A model generated the notes under the pieces. That model was not told the DNA's origin. It made no database searches and saw nothing but the letters and a program-made list of their open reading frames with translations. A program made the translations under genes and the position numbers. Positions 1 to 7,200 of a DNA stretch of 33,640 nucleotides are shown piece after piece (the first letter of the stretch is position 1; every line of letters begins with the position of its first letter). This stretch comes from Treponema sp. (GTDB lineage: Bacteria > Spirochaetota > Spirochaetia > Treponematales > Breznakiellaceae). The stretch spans positions 1 to 33,640 of the forward strand of contig JAISZE010000128.1 of NCBI GenBank assembly GCA_031269405.1, written 5' to 3'.

Positions 1-33
1 GGTGTATCTTTAATGCTGGAACAGGCTCAATAG
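1..33 (+). CDS. Possible 3' end of an upstream gene (partial)
   Basis: Frame 1 from the window edge is open for ten codons and ends with TAG at 31-33, only 10 nt before the start of the next gene, whose ribosome binding site begins right after this stop. The spacing suggests the last codons of an upstream gene in the same transcription unit. Ten codons are too few to name a product, and another frame is open a little longer, so this is a weak call. Confidence 0.3.
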   Translation, partial: GVSLMLEQAQ

Positions 34-43
34 TGAGGATTAT

Positions 44-262
44 ATGGAAACGCCGGTTATTTTTGTACACGGGTTAAGCAGGGAAGTCCTTTTTAAAATC
101 GTAGAGGCCGTAAAAAAGACCGCCGGGGAAGAGGGCGTCGATCCCAACTCCATCGCTTTTGCGTCATCAACGGTGAACAACATGGACTGGAAAATCCGCA
201 AGCTCATCAGGGAAGTGAGAAGGGAACATGAAATGATGAACAGGAAAAAGGGCGCAGAGTAA
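44..262 (+). CDS. Small DUF3783-family protein
   Basis: A 72-residue protein of unknown function. It resembles the DUF3783 family: an N-terminal strand (PVIFVHGLS) followed by a helix that begins REVLFKIVEAVKK, then a strand with a conserved-looking Asn and Trp (STVNNMDWKIRKL) leading into a charged C-terminal helix rich in Arg, Glu and His. There is no signal peptide or membrane segment, so it should be cytoplasmic. The ATG at 44 is preceded by GTGAGGA about 6-12 nt upstream, a good ribosome binding site directly after the stop of a possible upstream gene. It converges with the minus-strand peptidase. The family name is recognised from sequence pattern only; the function of the family is unknown to me. 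Confidence 0.6.
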   Translation: METPVIFVHGLSREVLFKIVEAVKKTAGEEGVDPNSIAFASSTVNNMDWKIRKLIREVRREHEMMNRKKGAE

Positions 263-286
263 GCGGCAAGGCTGCTTGCGGTAAAC

Positions 287-304
287 GACGCATGGGAGTG
301 CGTC
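287..304. terminator. Short hairpin between convergent genes
   Basis: GACGCA at 287-292 pairs with TGCGTC at 299-304 around a 6-nt loop, in the 48-nt gap between the convergent DUF3783 and peptidase genes. The location suits a bidirectional terminator, but the stem is only 6 bp and neither side has a real T-run (TGCCCTTT on the plus strand), so it is weak. Confidence 0.3.
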
Positions 305-310
305 TGCCCT

Positions 311-3300
311 TTAAGTCGGTAGTTCCGTTACCTCTGTTCCCAGTTGCCCGGCGATTTTTCCGGCCCCGGCTTTTCCGGTGATGATCACCTTGTGGAGGGA
401 GTAGCCGGAGTCCTCTGCGGCGGCGGCAAGGCGCTTCCTGACCGCCGCAAGCTCATCTTCTGTTACCTCCAGGAGGGATTTAAGCTGCGCCGAACGGTGC
501 CGGTCTTCTATGCCTGAGAGGAAACGGAAGAGATCAGACAGGCTTTTTTCGAAGCTGGTCTGGGGACGGATTATCCGGGAATAACATCCGATAACCGCTT
601 TGTCCAGAGCGTCCTTTTGGCCCCCGGAGCAGGGATCCTGTTCGGCAAGCTCCTTTAAGACCGAAGAAAAAACTTCCAGGGAACGCAGAGGATTCGGGTC
701 CCTGTAGGTGGAAAAGGAGAAGGTCCCCTCCCGGCTGTTAGCGCCGGCGAATGCGCCGTAAGCCCCGCCTTTCATGCGGATGCTCTCCCAGAGGGCGCCT
801 GTGGAAAGCTGATGGGCGTAAATGTCATCAGGCATCGCCTGGGGAGAGCCGTAAGGGGCCGCGGGCAGGGTAAATGAGGCGAAGCTTATCTGGAGGGAAG
901 GGGAAGCAAACACTTCAGGAAAGCGGGCCGGCCCGGCGCCGTACCCGGCGGGAAGGGAGAACAAAGCCGGATCCGCAAGGGCGGCGTTCCGGGGCCTGGG
1001 AACGCCGAAAGCGCCGAAACAGGCGCCGGTTTCCCCCAGCGCCGCGCCAACTGCGGTATCGCCGCAGCAGAGGTTCACCAGAAGTCCGGCTTTTAACAGC
1101 TTGTCGCGGATAGAAACCAGCCTGGCGCTGATTTCCCGGGCGTCCATATCCGCCAGGCGGTGGACGAAAAAAAGCTGATCCAGGCCGTTCCAGATTTCGT
1201 CTATCAGCCGGGACCGGGAAAAATTCCGGCCTGACCTGCCGGTAGCGTAGCTGTGCCCCGACGGCGCCAGGCTGGAATCAATGTCGTTCTTCATTTCCAG
1301 GGCCAAATCCCGGATGCGCTTGAGATCCCCAAAGTCCGCTTCGGTTATGAGGCGCAGGGCCAGCTCCAGGGAAGGGGCGGTTTTTTCATCCAGGGCTTTA
1401 AGGTGGTAGAGAAGCCAGTCCCGGCCTCTGATGTCCAGTGTGCCTGAAGGAAAAGCGGCGGTCCTGGAAGCGCCGGGAATGGTTGATCCGCTCTGGAGAA
1501 CCGCGTAAAAACCGCCTGCATTATGGGCCAGGAGGCTCGACACCTCCCCGTAGTCCATGCCCGGAAGCCCGACGGAAACCACGGCTCTGGAAAAGAAGGG
1601 TAGCCAGGGATAATCCGTACTGTCCAGGGTATCCACAGGAAAGGCCAGATCTACATACGTGATGCCGTTGGTAAACAAAGGATGGGCCAGTGCCGGCGCG
1701 CCTTTGGCGTCATAAAACTCCCTGGGGACTTTTATAATATCCCGGGAAAGATCCTGCCTCGCAAGATGGGGGATAGCGGCCAGGGCTTTGGGGCTGTCCT
1801 CTTTTTCCTGCACCCTCGCAAGCTCCTCCGATTGTTCCCGTATACGCTGCTTTTCTTCGTTTGAGAGAGCCGCCTCTTTTTCCTGCAGCAGGCGGGCCAG
1901 CCCGGCTTCTTTTTTTTCGAGAAAGCCCTTTTCGGGCTTTATGACAATAAGGGCCCAGTGGGGGTTGTCCAGAAGATACCTGCGTATCATGCCTTCAAAA
2001 TAAGAGGGATCAGCGGCAAGCCTCTTTTTGATTTCCCCGAAAGCCGGGGCGAACAGGAGGCTGTCCCAGGGTTTCCCGCCGTAAAACCAGCCCTTCAGGG
2101 AACGGCGCATCCAGACCAGGGAAAAAGGCCCTCCTGAACGGCGTATTTCACGGTGGGAAAATTCCATCGCAAGAAGGGCCGTCTCGATTTCCGTTTTTGG
2201 GATTCCCTTTTCCGCAAGGCCCTTGAGTTCCTTAAAGATAAGCTCTTCAACGTCTTTTTCCCTGCCTTCCACGCCCCGGAGTCCGGCAGTAAAAACGGTT
2301 TCCCTCAGTTCCCCTTCAAGGCCGGTTACCGGGGAAAGATCCTCCCCAAGGCCGGAATCAATAAGCGCCCTGGTCAGAGGGGAACCGTCATGGCCCAGGA
2401 GCGTTTCCGTGAGGGCTGCAAGGCTCAACGCCTCCACTGCGTCCGCAGTGTCCCCGCAGAGCCAGGAAAGGACGACGGTATTTTTCTCCCCCCCTCCTTC
2501 AGGACAGGGAACGGCAAAGGAACGCGGTTCTTTCCAGGGTTTTGCCCTGGCTACAGGAGGCGCCGCCCGGCCGGGCGGCAGGGTGGATAAAAAGCGTTCA
2601 TTAAGAAACGCAAGCTGTTTTTCGGTAGGGATATTCCCGGCAAGGAAGATGCGGCAGTTTCCCGGGGAGTACCGGGAACGGTGAAATTCCCTAAGCCCCT
2701 TCCAGGTAAGTTCAGGGATATGTTCGGGATCGCCTCCTGATTCAAAATCATAAGGGGTTCCGGGAAGCACGGCTTTTACGGCCCAGAGCGCGGCGTATGC
2801 GTCAAGAGAGGAGTAGGCCCCTTTCATCTCGTTGTAGACTACCCCGGTTATTGATAGCTTCTCCCTGCCCGCAGCGGCAGCCGGGTTTCCCCGGACCGGG
2901 CTGGATTCGGTTTTCTCTTCCAGAGGGGAAAAAACCAAACGGTGCCCTTCCTGTCAAAAGGTCCATTCCGTAATGAGAGGCCGGACAACCGCATCGCCGT
3001 ACACCCCCATGATGTTGAAGTAGTCATGTTCGTTGACTGAGCTGGCAGGGTACACTGTCCTGTCAGAGAAAGTCCAGGCATTGAGAAAGGTCTGGAGGCT
3101 CCCCTGGGCCAGGACCAGGAAGGCGTCTTTAAGGGGATAGCCTTCGGAACCGCAGAGCACCGAATGTTCCAGGATATGGGCGGCGCCGGTAGAATCCTCA
3201 GGCGGCGTGGCAAAGGCGAACGCAAAGAGGTTCTCGTTGTCGTCATTCAGCACATGGAAAACTTCGGCCCCGCTTTTTACATGCCTCGCCCATATACCCA

Positions 3301-3385
3301 GGGCTTCAAGTTCGGTAAGCTCCACAATATCGAGAATCTCAAAGCCGCTGTCCAGTACCTGCCCTGTTTTCAAAGCTGTGTTCAT
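311..3385 (-). pseudogene. M16C presequence-protease-like zinc peptidase, interrupted by one in-frame TGA
   Basis: Read through, this is a 1024-codon member of the M16C (PreP/insulinase-like) family, which degrades short peptides inside a clamshell chamber. The inverted zinc motif HILEH is at residues 70-74 and the third ligand is probably Glu186 in GVVYNEMKG. The half downstream holds the usual M16C C-terminal module, including KGGAYGAFAG. Codon 144 is TGA (2956-2954) in a stretch that otherwise matches the family (ITEWTF, stop, QEGHRLVF). Both sides are in the same frame, so no frameshift is involved. Normal termination would give a 143-residue fragment without the third zinc ligand. It could be a nonsense mutation, a sequencing error, or recoding (selenocysteine). 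The ATG at 3385 overlaps the TGA of the FliG-like gene (ATGA), so the two are translationally coupled. No signal peptide is evident. Confidence 0.8.
2954..2956 (-). other. In-frame TGA codon inside the M16C peptidase
   Basis: Reading the minus strand, the codons are TTT TGA CAG GAA GGG CAC. The flanking residues (WTF and QEGHR) are conserved in M16C proteases, so a single substitution is enough to explain the stop; TTA (Leu) is one base away, and Leu is common there in relatives. About 18 nt downstream GGTTTT and TTCC can pair with GGAA and AAAACC around a CCTCT loop. That loop lacks the G/GU expected of a bacterial SECIS apical loop, so recoding is possible but not favoured. Confidence 0.85.
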
Positions 3386-4596
3386 TGAATTACATCCCTG
3401 TCGTCCATCATTAATATGCGGCCTTCTTCCCGGTTCAATCTGAACCATGCCAGAAATTCCCGTGCCGCCGCTTCGGTTTCGATTTTTGGAACCTGTCCCA
3501 GAATCTCCTCCTCCTCCCGGACCCGCGCTTCCCGGGCTGAAGAAAGATTACCCAGGATCTTGCCGGTAAAGGCCCCGGAACGGCCTTTAATGAGCAGGGC
3601 TATATCCCGGTCCGGCATGGAACGGAGTTTTTCCTGGATCGGCCTGTCCGCAGCGGCGGACACATCCTCCAGGGTGTAGAGCCGGTCTTTCAGTTCCCTG
3701 CCCAGTCCGGGATCCGTTTCTCCCAGTTCTTCCAGGAGCCGGTCGCCGAAGGAAACATCAGAGTGCTTTAGTATTGCCCTAAGAGCCCCTATGCCGTCAA
3801 TAGCCGAAGCGGTTCCGGCGCTGCCGAAAAGGCGGGCCCTCTCCCTGAGCGCCGACGCCGTCCGATCCAGCACCTCGGGGGAAATCTCTCTAAGATGGGC
3901 AATACGCTTTATTATCTCCAGTTTCCGTTCACCGGAGGTATTGGCCAGAACAGCAGCCGACTGCTTTGAAGGCAGCCGGGAAAGCACCAGGGCTTCGGCG
4001 GCAGGGCTTTCATCACGGAAAAAAAGGGCCAGTTGTTCCCCGCTGTAATCCGCAAGAAAATCAAAGGGATTATCCGCAGATTCAGGAACAGTGCGTTTTA
4101 TGAAGGCTTCCCCTTTTTCAGGACCAAAGGCCGCGTACAGGAGGCGCCTGGCTGCTTCAATTCCCCCTGCGGAAGATCCGGAATACGTGTACGGGGCCGA
4201 AAGGAGGGACCGGAATTCATCCAGTACCGCTTCTCCTTCCTCAGGCGTAATGCCCTTAAGGTTTACAATCTCCCGGGAAACCGCCTCTACCTGTTCGTTC
4301 TCCAGACGGGAAAGAATGTCCGCCCCTTTATCGCTGCCTACCAGTACCAGAAACTGGGCCACTTTCCGGTATTTTGAAGCCTTGTCAGGAAGGCTCCGTC
4401 CGGGCGGTTTCCGGGGGCCTGTCTTGAGGAACCCTCCCTTCGGGGCAGGTCCGCCTTTCCTGGTTTCAAGGCCCTGGGCCTCTCCCTGAAGGGCTTCGTG
4501 TTTTTGCTTCAACGTCTGCTGATAAGCCGCAAGCCCGCGGCCCAGGGCTTTGTTTACCCCAGACTCCGTATCAGGCGGAGGTTTGGACGTTCCCAT
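3382..4596 (-). CDS. Divergent FliG-like flagellar switch protein (FliG1 type)
   Basis: A 404-residue FliG relative. After a basic, Pro/Lys-rich N-terminal extension of about 75 residues come a FliG N-domain (KVAQFLVLVGSDKGADILSRL, then VNLKGITPEEGEAVLDEF), a middle domain (SGEQLALFFRDESPAAEALVLSRLP) and a C-domain that keeps DRDIALLIKGRSG and a charged helix with REARVREEEEILGQVP where classical FliG has its stator-contacting Arg/Asp residues. That helix is altered: a run of Glu stands in place of the usual Asp pair. Spirochaetes carry two FliG proteins, and this looks like the atypical one, which in other spirochaetes acts at one cell end rather than in torque generation as such (family knowledge). 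The stop overlaps the peptidase start. The ATG at 4596 has only a weak AGG-type site upstream. Confidence 0.8.
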   Translation of the reverse strand: MGTSKPPPDTESGVNKALGRGLAAYQQTLKQKHEALQGEAQGLETRKGGPAPKGGFLKTGPRKPPGRSLPDKASKYRKVAQFLVLVGSDKGADILSRLENEQVEAVSREIVNLKGITPEEGEAVLDEFRSLLSAPYTYSGSSAGGIEAARRLLYAAFGPEKGEAFIKRTVPESADNPFDFLADYSGEQLALFFRDESPAAEALVLSRLPSKQSAAVLANTSGERKLEIIKRIAHLREISPEVLDRTASALRERARLFGSAGTASAIDGIGALRAILKHSDVSFGDRLLEELGETDPGLGRELKDRLYTLEDVSAAADRPIQEKLRSMPDRDIALLIKGRSGAFTGKILGNLSSAREARVREEEEILGQVPKIETEAAAREFLAWFRLNREEGRILMMDDRDVIQ

Positions 4597-4622
4597 ACGC
4601 CTATACTACGCTATTCCCGGGG

Positions 4623-4628
4623 ATTATA
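4623..4628 (-). promoter_or_regulatory. Candidate -10 element for the FliG-like gene
   Basis: On the minus strand TATAAT preceded by TG lies about 27 nt upstream of the ATG at 4596, giving a leader of roughly 20 nt. No convincing -35 box stands at 16-18 nt, so it would have to work as an extended -10 type promoter. Confidence 0.4.
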
Positions 4629-4664
4629 CAATGTAACGTTTTAGGCGGATTTCTAAAATTGTAA

Positions 4665-4693
4665 TTGACAGCCGGTTCAGAGCTTATTACAAT
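4665..4693 (+). promoter_or_regulatory. Near-consensus sigma-70 promoter for the MalT-like cluster
   Basis: TTGACA at 4665-4670 and TACAAT at 4688-4693 are separated by exactly 17 nt. Transcription would start near 4700, leaving a leader of about 118 nt before the TTG start codon at 4818. The leader is very AT-rich, unlike the flanking genes. Confidence 0.75.
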
Positions 4694-4763
4694 AAAAATA
4701 AAATACAATTAATAGTAATATAATACATTGTAGCAAAGGGAAATTTATTTGATTTTATAGTAT

Positions 4764-4781
4764 AACGCTCAACAGAGCGTT
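4764..4781 (+). repeat. Perfect inverted repeat in the leader of the MalT-like cluster
   Basis: AACGCTC (4764-4770) and GAGCGTT (4775-4781) form a perfect 7-bp dyad around AACA. A mutually exclusive hairpin, TCAAC (4769-4773) with GTTGA (4779-4783), overlaps it. It lies 36 nt before the start codon and could be an operator for a dimeric regulator or a leader RNA hairpin. It lacks a T-run, so it is not a terminator. Confidence 0.5.
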
Positions 4782-4817
4782 GAATTGATTTATAGATAGT
4801 ATAGTAAGGAAAATCAG

Positions 4818-7178
4818 TTGCCGGAACAGTTTTTTCAAGGATTAACCCCTATAGCGTCGGGAAACCGGATTTACCTGGAACGGCCCAGAATTGACCGCCT
4901 GCTGAAACAGGCAGTCAACAGTCCGCTGGTTATAGTTGTGGCCGGCGCGGGCTACGGCAAGACCCACGCTGTTTATTCCTTCGTACAGAAATGCAACGCC
5001 CTTACCGTATGGGTGCAGCTTTCGGAACGGGATAATATCAGCGAACGCTTTTGGGAAAACGTTGTATCCGCTACGGCGTCTGTGAGCAGGGACTCGGCGG
5101 TAAAGCTTACCCGGCTTGGCTTCCCGGTTACAGCACAGCAGTTCGAACGGTACTTTGGCATCATCAGGAACGATGCGGCTGGGGACAAAAAATATATCCT
5201 TGTTTATGACGACCTTCACCTTATCACCAATAAAGCGGTGCTGCGTTTCCTGGAATATTCGGTTTCCATGCCTTGCCCTAATATTACTTCCGTGTTCATC
5301 TCCAGGACCGAACCCGGCCTCAACCTGACAAAAAGAGCGCCCCTTGGGTTTTTGAATCACCTTACCGAAGAACACCTCCGGTTTAGCTATGAGGAAATGG
5401 TTTTATACTTCCGGCTTCAGAACATCGCCCCCTCCCCCAGGACCGCGGCGTCTATATACCACGATACCGAAGGCTGGGCCTTCGCCATACACCTGGCGGG
5501 CCTTTCCCTTAAAAACGCCCCGGCAGGCGCTGTCTATATCCCCCAGACTCTGAGGGTCAACATCTTCAAGCTCATTGAAAGCGAAATTATGCAGCCCCTG
5601 GAGCCTGAACTCCGGCGCTTTCTCATCAAACTCTCGCTTATCGAACATCTGGACCCGGCTCTGCTCCGGGGACTGGCGGCGGACCCTTCCCTTATGGACG
5701 GGCTGGAAAACATCGGCGTTTTTATCCGTTTCGACGCCTACTTCAAGGCATACCGGATTCACCATCTCTTCCTGGATTACCTTAAAGGGCGGCAGGACGA
5801 ATTAAGTGAAGACGAAAAAAAAGAAGTCTGGGCCGAAACGGCGGACTGGTGCGCGGCGAACAACCAGAAGATGGACGCCATCAGTTACTACGAAAAAGCG
5901 GGCCTTTACGGAAAACTCCTGGAACTGGCGGTTCACACCCTGCCCCTGCTGCTGCCTGACAATACCGCCCGTATGCTCCTGGAAATTATGGACAGGGCCC
6001 CTAAGGAAATATACTCCCAATACCCCGTGGCTCCCGGCCTCCATTGCAGGCTCCTTTTTACCCTGGAAATGATGGACGAAGCTCTGGCGGATGTCAAACA
6101 GATCATCGCCGTTTTGGAAAAAGAGCCCCTGACCCCCGGGGTCCACAGGATCCTGGCGGGCTGTTATAACAACTGGGGATTTATCAACATGTACACCGCT
6201 ATGTACACCAGGAATTATGACTACCCTGCGTATTTTGAAAAAGCCCGTTTCCATGCGGCTCAAATAAACCTCCGGTTCACGCCTCCTATGAATGTATCCC
6301 CCCAGAGCGCCTATATCTGCAGGGTGAAGAGTCCCGAAAGAGAGGAGATGGAACAAGCCATAACAGCCCTGGAAAAATCTATTCCCCATCTCGTGGTATC
6401 CATGGGGGGATGCATGTCTGGAATATACGAGCTTGCCCGGGGGGAACTTGCCTTTTTCAGGGGAGAGCCTGAGGCGGAACCCCTTCTCAGGGAGAGCGTC
6501 TGCAAAGCCCGGGAGTATAACCAGTACGAAATTGAAAACCGGGCGCTTTTCTATCTTCTGCGGATCAGCCTCCGGGAAGGGGCGATGGAGGGACTCATGG
6601 ATATATTGAAACAGCTTAAAGCCCAACTGGAAGAGCCCGGTTACCTAAACCGCTATACGTATGATGATATAGTCATGGGATGGTTTTACGTTCAAATCCG
6701 GCAGGGGGGCAAAGCGGCCAAGTGGCTGAAAAACGATTTTGAAGAATGCGTCCTTAACTCCGCTTCCCAGGGCCTGGAAATTCTTGTAAAAGCAAAATAC
6801 CAGATTTCGGAGAAACAGTACCGCGCTGCGCTTGTAATCCTGGGAAACAGGGACAAAAAATACGGCATCTGGGCTTTTGTAATGGGAAAGATCGAAATAC
6901 TGACCCTTGAGGCCCTGTGCCGCTGGTATCTGGAGGAAAAAGAGAGGGCCTATGATGCGCTCGAAGCCGCCTGGAAACTTGCGGAACCTAACGGGCTCTT
7001 CTTCCCTTTCGCGGAACTGGGCGCCGGTATGCAGTCTCTGACGGAAGGGGCGCTGAAAGACGGAACCCTTTCTATCCCGCAGGAAGGGCTTGAAAAAATA
7101 AACCGCGACGCCGCGCGTTATGGGGAGAGAATTTCCGCCCTTGCCGGAGAGTTCGGTTCCGCCGCGAACCGCAGGTAA
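4818..7178 (+). CDS. MalT-like STAND ATPase lacking the LuxR DNA-binding domain
   Basis: A 786-residue signal-transduction ATPase of the MalT type. Residues 20-30 hold the ERPRIDRLL box, 42-49 the Walker A motif (AGAGYGKT), 125-135 the Walker B (YILVYDDLHLI), followed by the sensor strand ISRTEP, the winged-helix region (DTEGWAFAIHLAG) and HHLFLDYL, then a long TPR-like helical half with GGCMSGIYELARGEL. It aligns with the next gene along its whole length but stops at ...FGSAANRR, exactly where the paralogue enters its LuxR helix-turn-helix; no trace of that domain remains after the stop. Start: TTG at 4818, supported by AAGGA at 4806-4810 and by the same N-terminus in the paralogues. It is the first gene of a probable three-gene operon. 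It may oligomerise with its neighbours as a modulator (inference). Confidence 0.85.
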   Translation: MPEQFFQGLTPIASGNRIYLERPRIDRLLKQAVNSPLVIVVAGAGYGKTHAVYSFVQKCNALTVWVQLSERDNISERFWENVVSATASVSRDSAVKLTRLGFPVTAQQFERYFGIIRNDAAGDKKYILVYDDLHLITNKAVLRFLEYSVSMPCPNITSVFISRTEPGLNLTKRAPLGFLNHLTEEHLRFSYEEMVLYFRLQNIAPSPRTAASIYHDTEGWAFAIHLAGLSLKNAPAGAVYIPQTLRVNIFKLIESEIMQPLEPELRRFLIKLSLIEHLDPALLRGLAADPSLMDGLENIGVFIRFDAYFKAYRIHHLFLDYLKGRQDELSEDEKKEVWAETADWCAANNQKMDAISYYEKAGLYGKLLELAVHTLPLLLPDNTARMLLEIMDRAPKEIYSQYPVAPGLHCRLLFTLEMMDEALADVKQIIAVLEKEPLTPGVHRILAGCYNNWGFINMYTAMYTRNYDYPAYFEKARFHAAQINLRFTPPMNVSPQSAYICRVKSPEREEMEQAITALEKSIPHLVVSMGGCMSGIYELARGELAFFRGEPEAEPLLRESVCKAREYNQYEIENRALFYLLRISLREGAMEGLMDILKQLKAQLEEPGYLNRYTYDDIVMGWFYVQIRQGGKAAKWLKNDFEECVLNSASQGLEILVKAKYQISEKQYRAALVILGNRDKKYGIWAFVMGKIEILTLEALCRWYLEEKERAYDALEAAWKLAEPNGLFFPFAELGAGMQSLTEGALKDGTLSIPQEGLEKINRDAARYGERISALAGEFGSAANRR
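5462..5506 (+). repeat. 45-bp patch identical to 7845-7889
   Basis: This stretch encodes the DTEGWAFAIHLAG segment and matches the second MalT-like gene base for base over 45 nt, while the surrounding paralogous sequence differs at many silent sites. It points to recent duplication or gene conversion between the two genes. Confidence 0.7.
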
Positions 7179-7200
7179 AGGAAAACAAAAGGAGGGGCAG

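Noticed and set aside
2153..2684. Plus-strand open frames of about 150 codons inside the peptidase gene
   Set aside because: They are antisense to conserved M16C coding sequence, are low-complexity basic or Ser/Pro-rich, and lack ribosome binding sites.
2903..2940. SECIS-like hairpin after the TGA codon
   Set aside because: The stem is plausible but carries a 3-nt bulge and its CCTCT loop lacks the G/GU needed for SelB recognition; kept only as a remark on the TGA.
7120..7200. Upstream ATG for the second MalT-like gene
   Set aside because: It would overlap the first gene by 59 nt and add residues absent in the paralogues; GGAGGGG lies directly before the ATG at 7201.
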